In this document: piece after piece, positions 1 through 5,156 of the stretch
Numbering within the stretch: position 1 is the stretch's first letter
Layout: each line of letters begins with the position of its first letter
NCBI GenBank assembly: GCA_018991295.1
Contig: JAGKSZ010000099.1
Coordinates: 1 to 6,012, forward strand
Source of the DNA: Porphyrobacter sp.
GTDB lineage: Bacteria; Pseudomonadota; Alphaproteobacteria; Sphingomonadales; Sphingomonadaceae
Direction: 5' to 3'
Length of the DNA: 6,012 bases
Program-made: the position numbers and the translations under genes
Notes under the pieces: generated by a model
Databases searched by the model: none
What the model was told of the DNA's origin: nothing
The model's input: the letters and a program-made list of their open reading frames with translations, nothing else

Positions 1-190
1 CGCCAATCCCGACCCCCCCCCCCCGGGCAAGCGGCGAGGCGGGATCGAGAATATACCCCCGCCCCCCGGCGCGGATCCAGTCCTCACCCGAAAAATCCCG
101 GCGGCGCGCGACGAATTCAGGCCGGGCCGGCGCAAGGGCTTCGGGGGCGTTTGGGGCGGGGCGCGGCCCAATAACCCCGGCAACGCTTGC
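1..190 (-). pseudogene. hrpB: Out-of-frame continuation of hrpB, running off the left edge
   Basis: Reading the minus strand one base downstream of the hrpB frame gives a stop-free peptide from about 190 to position 1. It includes PEALAPARPEFVARRRDF, then SGEDWIRAGGRGYILDPASP and LARGGG. The ARPEFVARRRD...GGRGY.LDPASPLAR pattern is what I expect in the C-terminal part of HrpB, so this is the same gene after a +1 shift. One extra base between about 165 and 235, for example in one of the short G runs of the coding strand, would explain it. Removing one base of the GGG near 190-192 joins the two frames without a stop. The rest of the gene lies outside the window. It is annotated as a broken part because of the frame, but an assembly or sequencing error is at least as likely as a real pseudogene. 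Confidence 0.7.
13..24. repeat. 12-base C homopolymer inside hrpB
   Basis: Twelve consecutive C (G on the coding strand) lie near the left edge. In the shifted hrpB frame they encode part of LARGGGVGIG, where the family usually has an acidic or polar residue followed by Trp after the LAR. The run keeps the shifted frame open. It is either a slippage-prone tract or, given the frameshift less than 200 bases away, a sign of poor base calling. Confidence 0.6.
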
Positions 191-1676
191 CCGCCTGCCC
201 TGCCCAGCCCCGCGCGATACCTGCGGCAGCGACTGCCTTCGCTGCGCGGTCGCCGCCCCAGCGCGCCAGGCGTTGCAGCAAGTCCTCGCCCCGCCCGCCC
301 AGCCCGCGCTCCTGCAGCAACATCACCAGCCGCGCCGCATCCTCGGCGCAGCCTGCCGCCGCACCGTGGAGCACGGCTGCGGCCTGATCGGGAGACATCG
401 GAAGGCTGGCAATCGCCTTACCCAGCGGGGTAATGCGCCCGCCTGCCAGCGCGCCCAGAGCTTCCAGCGCCTTGCGTGCAGCAGCGACCGAAGCTTCGGG
501 CGGGGGGTCCAGCCAAGGCAGGCCTGCCGGGTCCGCCGTGCCCCACTTGGCCAGCCGCAAAAGCAGCGGAGAAAGGTCGGCCTGCATGATTTCTGGCGGC
601 GCAAACTCGGGGCGACCTGCATGGCCCGCTTCCTCCCAGAGGCGATAGGCAACCCCCGGCCCCTGCCGCGCCGCACGGCCGGCCCGCTGCGCTGCCGAGG
701 CCTGCGATGCGCGGCGGGTTACGAGATGCGTGGTCCCCGCCGTGCGGTCGAATTCCGCGAGCCGCGCAAGGCCGCTATCGACGACCACGCTGACACCATC
801 GAGAGTAAGCGAAGTTTCCGCGATCGCGGTGGACAGCACAATCCGGCGGCGGCCTTCCGGGTCACGGCGGATCGCGGCACGCTGCGCTGCGGGCTCGATC
901 TGGCCATGAAGGGCGTGGATCGGCGTGCCGGGAAAGCGCGGCTCTAAACGCTCACGCACCCGCTCGATCTCGCGCACGCCGGGGAGGAAGGCGAGAATAT
1001 CGCCTGCCTCCTCTCGCCATGCGGCAAGGATCGCGGCGGCCATTCGGTCTTCAATCGCTTGCGAGGCATCGCCGCCAAACCACTTTATCTCCAAGGGAAA
1101 GCTGCGCCCCTCACTCTCGATCACCGCCGCACCTTCGCCCAGCAAGCGGGCAAAGCGGGCGCCATCGATGGTGGCGGACATCACCAGCACGCGAAGGTCT
1201 TCGCGCAGCACGGCCCGCGTCTCCAGCGCCAGTGCAAGCCCCAGATCGCTGTCGAGCGCACGCTCGTGCGCCTCGTCGAACAACAGCGCCGAGACGCCGG
1301 GCAGTTCCGGGTCATCGACCAGCCGGTTGACCAGAATGGCCTCGGTGACAACGAGAATCCGGGTCTTAGCAGACACCTTGCTGTCGAGCCGGGTTATGTA
1401 GCCGACAGTCTCGCCCGGCTTCTCCCCCAGCAGCTCGGCTATGCGCTCGGCCGCAGCGCGAGCGGCCACGCGGCGGGGCGAGGTCAAAATGATCTGGCCG
1501 CTGCACCACGGCTCGGCCAGCAGATCCGGCGCAACCGCAGTCGTCTTGCCCGCACCGGGCGGTGCGATGAGAACGCCTGCACCCTTGCCTGCCAGCGCGG
1601 CGCGGATTTCAGGCAGGACGGCGCTGATGGGGAGGTCGCTTGGCACAGCCGGGCGGCTAGAAGAAGTCCGGCCCAT
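117..1676 (-). CDS. hrpB: ATP-dependent DExH-box helicase HrpB, truncated by an apparent frameshift
   Basis: This is a cytoplasmic NTP-dependent nucleic-acid helicase of the HrpB family (superfamily 2, DEAH/RHA group); the substrate of bacterial HrpB is poorly defined. Counting from the ATG at 1676, it shows the P-loop APPGAGKTT (38-46), motif Ia TSPRR (65-69), DEAH (134-137), SAT (167-169), the motif V region STAIAETSLT (about 282-291) and motif VI QRAGRAARQGPG (330-341). All catalytic motifs are intact. The open frame gives only 519 residues, while the family is usually about 800. Its last 25 or so residues look unlike HrpB, whereas the expected sequence continues in the next frame to the window edge (separate entry). 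A TTG at 1682 could add two residues. ATG 1676 is preferred, though neither start has a clear Shine-Dalgarno sequence. It lies 30 bases downstream of the polyprenyl synthase on the same strand and is probably cotranscribed. Family assignment is firm; whether the break is real or a sequencing error cannot be decided here. Confidence 0.9.
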   Translation of the reverse strand: MGRTSSSRPAVPSDLPISAVLPEIRAALAGKGAGVLIAPPGAGKTTAVAPDLLAEPWCSGQIILTSPRRVAARAAAERIAELLGEKPGETVGYITRLDSKVSAKTRILVVTEAILVNRLVDDPELPGVSALLFDEAHERALDSDLGLALALETRAVLREDLRVLVMSATIDGARFARLLGEGAAVIESEGRSFPLEIKWFGGDASQAIEDRMAAAILAAWREEAGDILAFLPGVREIERVRERLEPRFPGTPIHALHGQIEPAAQRAAIRRDPEGRRRIVLSTAIAETSLTLDGVSVVVDSGLARLAEFDRTAGTTHLVTRRASQASAAQRAGRAARQGPGVAYRLWEEAGHAGRPEFAPPEIMQADLSPLLLRLAKWGTADPAGLPWLDPPPEASVAAARKALEALGALAGGRITPLGKAIASLPMSPDQAAAVLHGAAAGCAEDAARLVMLLQERGLGGRGEDLLQRLARWGGDRAAKAVAAAGIARGWAGQAGKRCRGYWAAPRPKRPRSPCAGPA

Positions 1677-1698
1677 CGACAAGCTCAGGGCGAACAGG
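1673..1698. repeat. Degenerate copy of a dispersed Sphingomonadales intergenic repeat
   Basis: On the minus strand the stretch reads CCTGTTCGCCCTGAGC followed by TTGTCGATGG. It closely matches a short sequence with core CGCCCTGAGCTTGTCGAAGG that I recall as very common between genes in Sphingomonas-like genomes and some other proteobacteria. This copy differs by one inserted T and an A-to-T change after TCGA. The outer GCCC (1671-1674) and GGGC (1688-1691) can pair as a small stem. It occupies most of the 30-base gap between the polyprenyl synthase stop and the hrpB start, and the A-to-T change creates the hrpB ATG (1676-1674). The identity of the repeat is from memory, not from a search. Confidence 0.6.
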
Positions 1699-1706
1699 CG
1701 TGATGG

Positions 1707-2717
1707 CTAATGCCCCCGCGCGACCGCAAATTGCGCAGCTTCTGCCATGGCGGCGCGCGCCTTGCTGTCGGGGAAGATCGAAATCGCATCGATCGCCCGA
1801 TGCGCAAAATGACGGGCACGCTCGCGCGTGTCCTCGACCGCGTTGTGCCTGCCGATCAGGCCGATTGCATGAGCAAGGTCCGCATCCGTCGCCCGGTGAC
1901 CAAGGATAGCGTCTTTCCAGAACCTGCGTTCTTCCTCGGTCCCACGGGCATAGGCGAGGATCACCGGCAAGGTCATCTTGCCCTCCCGGAAATCATCGCC
2001 CTGATCCTTGCCCATTTCGGCTGCATCGGAATCGTAATCGATCGCATCGTCGACTAGCTGGAACGCCACCCCGAGATTGCGCCCATAGGCCTCCAGCGCG
2101 CGTTCCTGTTCTTCGGAACATTCCGCCACGACCGCAGCGATCTGGCTGGCTGCAGCAAACAGGGCGGCGGTCTTGGCGCCGATGATGTGGAGATATTGCT
2201 CTTCGCTGGTTGTGATCTGGCGCTGGGCAGAAAGCTGCGAGACCTCCCCTTCCGCAATCACCGCACTGGCACGCGACAGGATCGACAAAACCCGCAAAGA
2301 GCCATCCTCGGTCATCAGTTCGAACGCACGGCTGAACAGGAAATCACCGACCAGCACGGTTGCAGGATTGCCGAAAATGATGTTGGCCGCAGCCTTGCCG
2401 CGCCGAAGCTCGCTGCCATCGACCACATCGTCGTGGAGCAGAGTTGCGGTGTGAATGAACTCGACCGCAGCAGCGAGCTTGTGGTGGCGTGTGCCCTTGT
2501 AGCCGACCAACTCCGCCCCTGCGAGCGTCAGCATCGGCCGCAATCGCTTGCCCCCCCCACTGATGAGGTGTCCGGCCAGACGCGGGATCAGCGGGATCTC
2601 GCTCTGCATCCGATCGAGGATCACCGCGTTCACAGAATTCATCCCGCCCGCCGTCAGCGACAGCATGGGATCGAGTGTCGGTGCCTTGCGCGGCAGGGGA
2701 ATGATGTCGGCACTCAT
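1707..2717 (-). CDS. ispB: Long-chain polyprenyl diphosphate synthase (ubiquinone side chain)
   Basis: This trans-type prenyltransferase extends an allylic diphosphate with isopentenyl diphosphate to make the ubiquinone tail. The 336-residue length is normal for the IspB/DdsA family. Visible motifs are GGGKRLRP (54-61, substrate binding), the first Asp-rich motif DDVVD (96-100) with RRGK just after it, the paired AKTAALF (181-187), and the second Asp-rich motif DDAID (223-227) followed by KDQGDDFREGK. Residue -5 from the first Asp-rich motif is Ala91, a small residue that suits long products. Sphingomonads usually carry Q-10, so a decaprenyl product is likely, but chain length cannot be read from the sequence. 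I chose ATG 2717 over a TTG at 2726 that would add three residues; no strong Shine-Dalgarno sequence precedes either. It is divergent from the chorismate mutase and probably leads a two-gene unit with hrpB. Confidence 0.93.
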   Translation of the reverse strand: MSADIIPLPRKAPTLDPMLSLTAGGMNSVNAVILDRMQSEIPLIPRLAGHLISGGGKRLRPMLTLAGAELVGYKGTRHHKLAAAVEFIHTATLLHDDVVDGSELRRGKAAANIIFGNPATVLVGDFLFSRAFELMTEDGSLRVLSILSRASAVIAEGEVSQLSAQRQITTSEEQYLHIIGAKTAALFAAASQIAAVVAECSEEQERALEAYGRNLGVAFQLVDDAIDYDSDAAEMGKDQGDDFREGKMTLPVILAYARGTEEERRFWKDAILGHRATDADLAHAIGLIGRHNAVEDTRERARHFAHRAIDAISIFPDSKARAAMAEAAQFAVARGH

Positions 2718-2757
2718 GCTGGGCAAGGCTCTAGGGCGGCCCGCGCGTGCTTGGCAA

Positions 2758-2783
2758 GCGCAGAATTGCTGCTAATTCTGCGC
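2758..2783. promoter_or_regulatory. Perfect 10+10 bp inverted repeat in the divergent intergenic region
   Basis: GCGCAGAATT (2758-2767) and AATTCTGCGC (2774-2783) are exact inverted copies separated by GCTGCT. The dyad lies in the 69 bases between the polyprenyl synthase ATG (2717) and the chorismate mutase ATG (2787), and its right arm ends three bases before the latter. It is AT-rich at its centre against a GC-rich background. It could be an operator for a dimeric regulator serving both genes. In the mutase transcript it could instead be a hairpin masking the region where a Shine-Dalgarno sequence would lie; none is visible there. A weak TTGGCA (2751-2756) lies to its left, but I see no convincing -10 partner. 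It is not a terminator, since there is no T tract and it sits between gene starts. Confidence 0.6.
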
Positions 2784-2786
2784 GCC

Positions 2787-3107
2787 ATGCCGCATGATCC
2801 GCAACATTCGCCCTCCCTCGACACCGGGCCCGATCCGGTGCTCGCGGCGTTTCGCAAGAGCATCGACAACATCGATGCGGCACTGATCCACATGCTGGCC
2901 GAACGGTTCCGGATCACGCAGGCGGTGGGCGAGTACAAGGCCAAGGTAACGCTCCCCCCTGCCGATCCTGACCGCGAAGCACGCCAGATTGCGCGGCTGC
3001 GCAAGCTATCGGAAGAGGCTGACCTCGATCCGGAATTCTCCGAGAAATTCCTGCGCTTCATCATCGATGAAGTGATCCGCCATCACGAACGCGCGGCGGC
3101 AGGCTAA
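2787..3107 (+). CDS. Chorismate mutase, small AroQ-type
   Basis: The enzyme converts chorismate to prephenate, the committed step toward phenylalanine and tyrosine, in the cytoplasm. The 106-residue protein is an all-helical single domain of normal length for a monofunctional AroQ mutase. Aligned by eye with the mutase domain of E. coli PheA, the active-site residues map to Arg23 (Ec Arg11), Arg40 (Arg28, in LAERF), Lys51 (Lys39), Asp60 (Asp48), Arg63 (Arg51) and Glu64 (Glu52, in DRE). Ec Gln88 appears to be His100 in this alignment. The start is ATG 2787: the same frame is open further upstream but lies antisense to the polyprenyl synthase there, and family similarity begins only after 2787. 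No clear Shine-Dalgarno sequence is present; an inverted repeat abuts the start. The stop overlaps the stop of the convergent lipoprotein gene by four bases. It is the only plus-strand gene in the window. Confidence 0.9.
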   Translation: MPHDPQHSPSLDTGPDPVLAAFRKSIDNIDAALIHMLAERFRITQAVGEYKAKVTLPPADPDREARQIARLRKLSEEADLDPEFSEKFLRFIIDEVIRHHERAAAG

Positions 3108-3475
3108 GGCCTTTCCTCGGTCTCGGCAATCGGAGGCGCCGAGGGAGGCGGAGGCGACGCTGGCGGCTGATCGCGCAAAACCTCAAGCAATTCGGCCCTC
3201 TCGCGCAGGATACGCCGTTGCTGGCGTGTCAGGCGCTCAATGCTGCCATTACCGAGCTTCACATAGCGCCCGCCATCAAAAATCAGTGGCGCGCCAAGAC
3301 AGGTCGAATCGCGCCCCAGATCAACATCGCATTGCGGGCCGATCCCGGTGCGGTCGGTGCCATAGGGATTGCTGAAAACAGTTCGCTCGCCTGCGCGAGG
3401 ATCGGGCGTGGCGCAACCCGCTAAAGCCAGCATCGCAGCGCCAAGAGCAATCGAGGTTCGGCACGCTGCAAACAT
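3104..3475 (-). CDS. Small putative lipoprotein of unknown function
   Basis: I do not recognise a family for this 123-residue protein. It begins with a lipoprotein signal: a short start with Arg6, a hydrophobic stretch (9-19) and the lipobox LAGC (18-21), so Cys21 should be lipidated. Ala at +2, not Asp, suggests outer-membrane sorting. The mature part has two further cysteines (49 and 59) spaced to allow a disulfide, then FDGGRYVKLGNGSIERL (66-82), a basic and acidic helical stretch (83-103), and a Pro-rich tail (104-115). Such a tail is typical of small surface or periplasmic proteins and predicts no activity. ATG 3475 is the natural start because the signal peptide begins there; AGGG lies just upstream as a weak ribosome site. 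The stop overlaps the chorismate mutase stop tail to tail (CTAA). An 85-base gap separates it from the membrane protein gene upstream, so it may have its own promoter. Confidence 0.72.
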   Translation of the reverse strand: MFAACRTSIALGAAMLALAGCATPDPRAGERTVFSNPYGTDRTGIGPQCDVDLGRDSTCLGAPLIFDGGRYVKLGNGSIERLTRQQRRILRERAELLEVLRDQPPASPPPPSAPPIAETEERP

Positions 3476-3523
3476 GGCCCTGCCCCTGCAAAACGGAAGG
3501 CCATTTCAATCGCTTGCACACCT

Positions 3524-3539
3524 TGAACGGGCCGTGAAC
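3524..3539 (-). promoter_or_regulatory. PhoP-box-like direct repeat upstream of the lipoprotein gene
   Basis: On the minus strand two GTTCA copies are separated by six bases (GTTCA, CGGCCC, GTTCA), a period of exactly 11 bases, or one helical turn. They lie about 50-65 bases upstream of the lipoprotein ATG. OmpR/PhoB-family response regulators bind tandem half-sites with this period, and the enteric PhoP box is (T/G)GTTTA repeated every 11 bases, so the form fits. A PhoQ-like kinase is encoded at the right edge. A five-base repeat at one fixed spacing has a chance of several percent in a gap this size, so this is a candidate only. Confidence 0.3.
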
Positions 3540-3560
3540 AGGATGACCAGACCAGGCGCC

Positions 3561-4460
3561 CTATCCTGCAGGCGAGGGCACGGGCGAAGGTTCGGATGGG
3601 CTCGGAATTCCGCGGCGGGCGCGCAGCTCCTGCGTGATTGTCCGGCGCTGCTCGGGCGGGAGGCTGCGCCATGCCTCACGCCGCTCCTCCGGCGACATGG
3701 CGCGCAGTTCCCGCACCTTGTCACGCAGGGCCGGATCGACCTGTGGACGCCCGGCAAGGTCCTCGCGCGTTACCGCTTCGCCGTTGGCGACCTTGCGTTC
3801 CATCGCCTCGCGGCGGGCGGCGATCTGCTGATCGGCACGCTCTTCACGCCGGGCGATCTCCTCGCCGATACGCTCGCGCAAGGCCGCCTCCTCTTCGGGC
3901 GTGGGCACGCGAAGGCCCGCAGCGCGGCGGCGCTCGATCTCGCGGGCGATACGCTGATCGACCATCGCGCGGCGCTCTTCACGGCGACCGACGCGGACCT
4001 GTTCAACGCGGCGGAAAGCCTCGGCCAGTTCCTCGGGCGTGTCGATCGGCCCATCGATTACGACCGGCCTCGCAGCCGGCTCGGCGGCAGGGGCCGGCGC
4101 TGCGGCCAGACGCGGCGCGCTTTTGGCAACGGGTGTGCCGGTGATGCTCGCCCAGACAGTCTGCGCCGAAGGCAGGGGAAGCGCGATTTGCTGGAGCAGC
4201 CCGGTTGCCGCTGCTGCCGTCGCCAAGACGCCGAAGCTTGCAATGCCGATGGCAATGCGTTGCCCAATGCGCCAGCCGCGCGAGCCCACGCGCGCCGGGC
4301 GGCGCAGCTCGGGAAGCGGCGCAGGTCGCGCCTCGGCGGCAGCCATCACCCGCTCGGCAAAGTCCGCCGGAAGATCGGGCGCATCATAACCATCGAGCAC
4401 CCGCGCCAGCGGGCTGCCGGGGGCAATCGGCGCGTAGTATTCCTGTTCGTTCACGCTCAT
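3561..4460 (-). CDS. Single-pass membrane protein, putative anti-sigma factor (non-zinc type)
   Basis: The 299-residue protein has a cytoplasmic N-terminus (1-64) containing DLPADFAERVMAAAEARP (29-46), one membrane helix (about 69-89), an Ala/Pro-rich linker (about 112-132) and a long Arg/Glu-rich, probably helical or coiled-coil domain (about 142-283). The repeated motifs MSPEERR (255-261) and PPEQRR (268-273) resemble those of periplasmic CpxP/LTXXQ-like proteins. The tail is Pro/Ser-rich. The start is well fixed: ATG 4460 overlaps the sigma stop as ATGA, and AAGGAG lies seven bases upstream (4468-4473). The coupling and layout suggest it holds the sigma factor inactive until an envelope signal arrives; this role is inferred, since I see no recognised anti-sigma domain. 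There is no Cys or His in the whole protein, excluding a zinc-binding anti-sigma type. The frame stays open upstream to 4862, but that part is antisense or alternate-frame to the sigma gene. It could instead be an envelope stress sensor without direct sigma binding. Confidence 0.8.
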   Translation of the reverse strand: MSVNEQEYYAPIAPGSPLARVLDGYDAPDLPADFAERVMAAAEARPAPLPELRRPARVGSRGWRIGQRIAIGIASFGVLATAAAATGLLQQIALPLPSAQTVWASITGTPVAKSAPRLAAAPAPAAEPAARPVVIDGPIDTPEELAEAFRRVEQVRVGRREERRAMVDQRIAREIERRRAAGLRVPTPEEEAALRERIGEEIARREERADQQIAARREAMERKVANGEAVTREDLAGRPQVDPALRDKVRELRAMSPEERREAWRSLPPEQRRTITQELRARRGIPSPSEPSPVPSPAG

Positions 4461-5074
4461 GGCGCGTCTCCTTGCGCCGCCAATGCCTGCCTGAGCGCCG
4501 CACGGGCGCGGTGGAGCAGGCTTTCGAAGGCCTTGATGTTCATGTCCATCGCATCGGCCGCCTCGGCATTGGGCAGTTCCTCGTAATAGGTCAGCACGAT
4601 CGCCGCGCGCTGGCGTTCGGGCAGCGCGAGCACCAGAGCACGCGCCAGATCGTCGCGCTCGCTTGCCTCGATCTGCGCATCGGCGAGCGGCGCATCGTCC
4701 TCTTCTTCTGGCACCTCCTCGCCGGAAAGCCTGCGCGCTCGGCGCAGGCGGTCTATGGCGAGGTTGGTCGTCACCCGCTGGAGCCAGCCACCCAGACGCA
4801 GCCGCGCTGCCGCCTGACTGCCAGCCGGATGCTTTGCAGCGATGCCAGGGGCATTGTCCCAAAGGCGCAGCAGCGCCTCCTGGACAATGTCCTCGGCTTC
4901 GTGCGCATCGCCCGTCATCCGATAGGCGACCCGGTGGAGCCCACGGGCATGGCGCACGATCATTTCACGCAAGGCCGCCGGATCGCGGGCCGCCAGCCGT
5001 GCCGCCCATGCCGCATCATCGCCCGGCGAAGCGGGCAGCAGCGCAGTTGGCGCAGGCTGTGATGATGCGGTCAT
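4457..5074 (-). CDS. ECF-type RNA polymerase sigma factor
   Basis: This 205-residue sigma-70 family protein has only regions 2 and 4. Region 2 spans about 33-115 and includes AYRMTGDAHEAEDIVQEALL (50-69; DIVQE is the core-binding signature) and GGWLQRVTTNLAIDRLRRAR (95-114, the -10 recognition part). An acidic linker (119-142) follows, then region 4 (about 143-200) with LPERQRAAIVLTYYE (151-165) and the recognition helix NIKAFESLLHRARAALR (179-195). It should direct polymerase to a small stress or envelope regulon. I chose ATG 5074; a TTG at 5113 would add 13 residues with no similarity support, and neither start has a clear Shine-Dalgarno sequence. The stop overlaps the start of the membrane partner (ATGA), the usual sigma/anti-sigma arrangement. 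It is not EcfG with its NepR-PhyR neighbours, since neither is present. Subgroup and regulon are unknown. The 81-base upstream gap could hold its own promoter. Confidence 0.92.
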   Translation of the reverse strand: MTASSQPAPTALLPASPGDDAAWAARLAARDPAALREMIVRHARGLHRVAYRMTGDAHEAEDIVQEALLRLWDNAPGIAAKHPAGSQAAARLRLGGWLQRVTTNLAIDRLRRARRLSGEEVPEEEDDAPLADAQIEASERDDLARALVLALPERQRAAIVLTYYEELPNAEAADAMDMNIKAFESLLHRARAALRQALAAQGDAP

Positions 5075-5124
5075 GGCGGGTCGCAAATGGCCTGTCTGCG
5101 GGGTCTTGTTCAAAGGCTTAACGC

Positions 5125-5156
5125 ATGGCGGTGAAGAAACCTTCGCACCCCGCCAT
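5125..5156 (-). promoter_or_regulatory. Stem-loop between the histidine kinase and sigma genes
   Basis: ATGGCGG (5125-5131) and CCGCCAT (5150-5156) are exact inverted copies. Inside them GAAG (5133-5136) and CTTC (5141-5144) can also pair, giving a stem of about 11 bp with an uneven internal loop. It begins at the first base of the kinase stop codon, where a terminator or attenuator would be expected. No T run follows on the minus strand, so it is not a standard intrinsic terminator. It might stabilise the 3' end of the kinase message or weaken read-through into the sigma gene. Confidence 0.4.

Noticed and set aside
273..947. A 224-residue plus-strand open frame opposite hrpB
   Set aside because: Shadow frame of the helicase gene with no motif or ribosome site.
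2187..2786. Upstream extension of the chorismate mutase frame to 306 residues
   Set aside because: This part is antisense to the polyprenyl synthase gene and has no similarity to AroQ; mutase homology begins only after the ATG at 2787.
3101..3112. Small stem AGGC-TAAG-GCCT at the convergent stop codons as a bidirectional terminator
   Set aside because: Only four base pairs with two T after it; too weak to call.
3369..4586. A 405-residue plus-strand open frame antisense to the membrane protein gene
   Set aside because: The translation is Arg/Ala/Gly-rich with no domain signature, as expected for the antisense of a GC-rich gene. The opposite strand carries a coupled gene with a strong ribosome site.
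4461..4862. Upstream extension of the membrane protein frame, giving 433 residues
   Set aside because: It overlaps the sigma gene in another frame and translates to low-complexity Arg/Ala/Gly sequence. The AAGGAG site and ATGA overlap fix the start at 4460.
5118..5126. Minimal open frame ATG-CGT-TAA on the minus strand before the sigma gene, as a leader peptide
   Set aside because: Two codons with no ribosome site; expected by chance.
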